Program-made: the position numbers and the translations under genes
Part shown: positions 20,864 through 21,829 of the stretch, piece by piece
How positions within the stretch are numbered: the first letter of the stretch is position 1
Layout of the letters: the number at the start of each line of letters is the position of its first letter
Notes under the pieces: generated by a model
Told to the model about the DNA's origin: nothing
Databases searched by the model: none
The model's input: the letters and a program-made list of their open reading frames with translations, nothing else
Assembly (NCBI GenBank): GCA_035294785.1
Contig: DATGKF010000100.1
Location: 1 to 21,829, forward strand
Length of the DNA stretch: 21,829 nt
Reading direction: 5' to 3'
Source: Poindextera sp035294785
GTDB taxonomy: Bacteria; Pseudomonadota; Alphaproteobacteria; Caulobacterales; Caulobacteraceae

Positions 20864-21829
20864 GTGACGACCCCGCCCGCCGACGTCGACGCCCTTTTTG
20901 TCGGCCGCGCCTCGCCGACCATGCCGCGCATCCAGGCGGGCGGGCATCCGTGCCAGGGGATCTACTGGACGCCGAAGGGCCAGCGGCCGACGACGGCGCT
21001 GATCGCCACCCACTACAACGTCGACTTCGCCGAGCACTACAGCGCGCCCTATTTCGCCGCGCGCGGCTTCGGCTTCCTCGGCTGGAACACGCGCTATCGC
21101 GGCGCCGAAGACCAGTTCATCCTCGAGCACGCCCTGATCGACATCGGCGTCGGGGTCCGCTGGCTGCGCGAGGAGGCCGGCGTCGAGCGGGTGGTGATTC
21201 TCGGCAACTCCGGCGGCGGCTCGCTGATGGGCGCCTACCAGGCGGAAGCCGTCCAGCCGACGCTGGCGGCGGCCATGAAGGGGCCCGCCGCCGACGCGCT
21301 TGCGGCCCTGCCGGGCGCCGACCTCTACGTCTCGCTGAACGCCCACAAGGGACGCCCGGAGGTGCTGACCGCCTGGATGGACGCCTCGGTGGTCGATGAG
21401 TTCGACCCCACCAAGACCGACGCCGCGCTCGATCCGTTCAACCCCGCCAACGGCCCGCCCTACGCGGCCGAGTTCATCGCCCGCTACCGCGCCGCCCAGC
21501 GCGCCCGCAACCAGCGCATCACCGACTGGGCCAAGGCCGAGTTGGCGCGCCTCAACGCCGCCGGCGTGCCCGATATCCTGTTCCCACTCTATCGCACCTG
21601 GGCCGACCTGCGCTTCATGGACCCGGCGATCGACCCGTCCGACCGGCCCTGCCCCGGCTGCTATCGTGGCTTTCCGCCTGACGTGAACAAGTTCCCCGGC
21701 ATCGGCCGCGCCAACTCGGCGCGCACCTGGCTGTCGATGTGGAGCCTGGAGACCTCGAAGTGCCAGGGCGGCGCCCAGCTGGCCAAGATCGACCTGCCGG
21801 CGCTGGTGGTGCAGAGCACCGCCGACATG
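20864..21829 (+). CDS. Alpha/beta-hydrolase, 3' end outside window
   Basis: A frame open from the GTG at 20864 to the last base (322 codons) without a stop, so the gene is cut by the window edge. The nucleophile elbow is GNSGGGS with Ser116, after the strand VVILG. Upstream are TALIATHYNVDFAEHY (strand plus loop, residues 44-59) and GFLGWNTRYRG. The sequence ends in PALVVQSTADM, which would place a catalytic Asp at residue 321, just before the cut. No signal peptide. The GTG lies 12 bases after the CocE-type stop and has no good ribosome site, so translational coupling is likely; an ATG at 20921 is an alternative. Substrate unknown; tandem with the exported hydrolase suggests a shared or sequential substrate. 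Confidence 0.8.
   Translation, partial: MTTPPADVDALFVGRASPTMPRIQAGGHPCQGIYWTPKGQRPTTALIATHYNVDFAEHYSAPYFAARGFGFLGWNTRYRGAEDQFILEHALIDIGVGVRWLREEAGVERVVILGNSGGGSLMGAYQAEAVQPTLAAAMKGPAADALAALPGADLYVSLNAHKGRPEVLTAWMDASVVDEFDPTKTDAALDPFNPANGPPYAAEFIARYRAAQRARNQRITDWAKAELARLNAAGVPDILFPLYRTWADLRFMDPAIDPSDRPCPGCYRGFPPDVNKFPGIGRANSARTWLSMWSLETSKCQGGAQLAKIDLPALVVQSTADM

Overview
This is about 21.8 kb of GC-rich, gene-dense chromosomal DNA. It starts inside a flagellar export gene (flhB) and ends inside an alpha/beta-hydrolase gene. The best organism guess is an alphaproteobacterium of the Caulobacteraceae (Caulobacter/Phenylobacterium type). The evidence is a CckA-type hybrid histidine kinase of 689 residues directly after flhB, a domain order and size close to Caulobacter CckA, heavy G/C use at third codon positions, and palindromic intergenic repeats of a kind common in these genomes. 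The genus is inferred, not proven. I saw no tRNA, rRNA, CRISPR array, insertion sequence or phage gene.

Layout. 1-2845 (+): the flhB 3' end and cckA, the cell-cycle and motility core. 2856-3464 (-): a glutathione S-transferase. 3537-5699 (+): a secreted glycoside-hydrolase-like protein with an apparent discoidin-type domain. 5696-6898 (-): aspartate aminotransferase, converging on the hydrolase so that the two stop codons share a CTAG. 6983-7852 (+): a nucleoside hydrolase. 7914-11215 (-): a probable operon read in the order crotonase, crotonase, 49-residue small protein, DUF1003 membrane protein, SMP-30/gluconolactonase-like enzyme, with overlaps that suggest translational coupling. 11453-16873 (+): a 101-residue membrane protein followed by a catabolic-looking run of zinc alcohol dehydrogenase, VOC protein, metal-dependent amidohydrolase, acyl-CoA-synthetase-like ANL enzyme and short-chain dehydrogenase. 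16995-18080 (-): an extended SDR reductase, divergent from 18183-18677 (+), a second VOC protein. 18986 to the end (+): an exported CocE/NonD-type hydrolase and a second alpha/beta-hydrolase cut by the window edge.

From about 9.5 kb onward the genes read as accessory catabolism: CoA activation, beta-oxidation-like steps, alcohol/keto redox chemistry, ring-cleavage or isomerase-type VOC proteins and ester/amide hydrolysis. The substrate cannot be read from the sequence. The most unusual non-coding feature is a pair of long inverted repeat modules (about 11.29-11.42 kb and 18.68-18.82 kb). Each module is made of two hairpins facing one another, and each carries runs of G that fit the G-quadruplex pattern on opposite strands. 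A single smaller hairpin of the same style lies at 7870-7890. The most unusual coding features are two adjacent crotonases that both lack the usual pair of catalytic glutamates, a discoidin-like domain apparently inserted into a glycoside hydrolase barrel, and a decarboxylase/amidohydrolase with a D-x-H metal motif.
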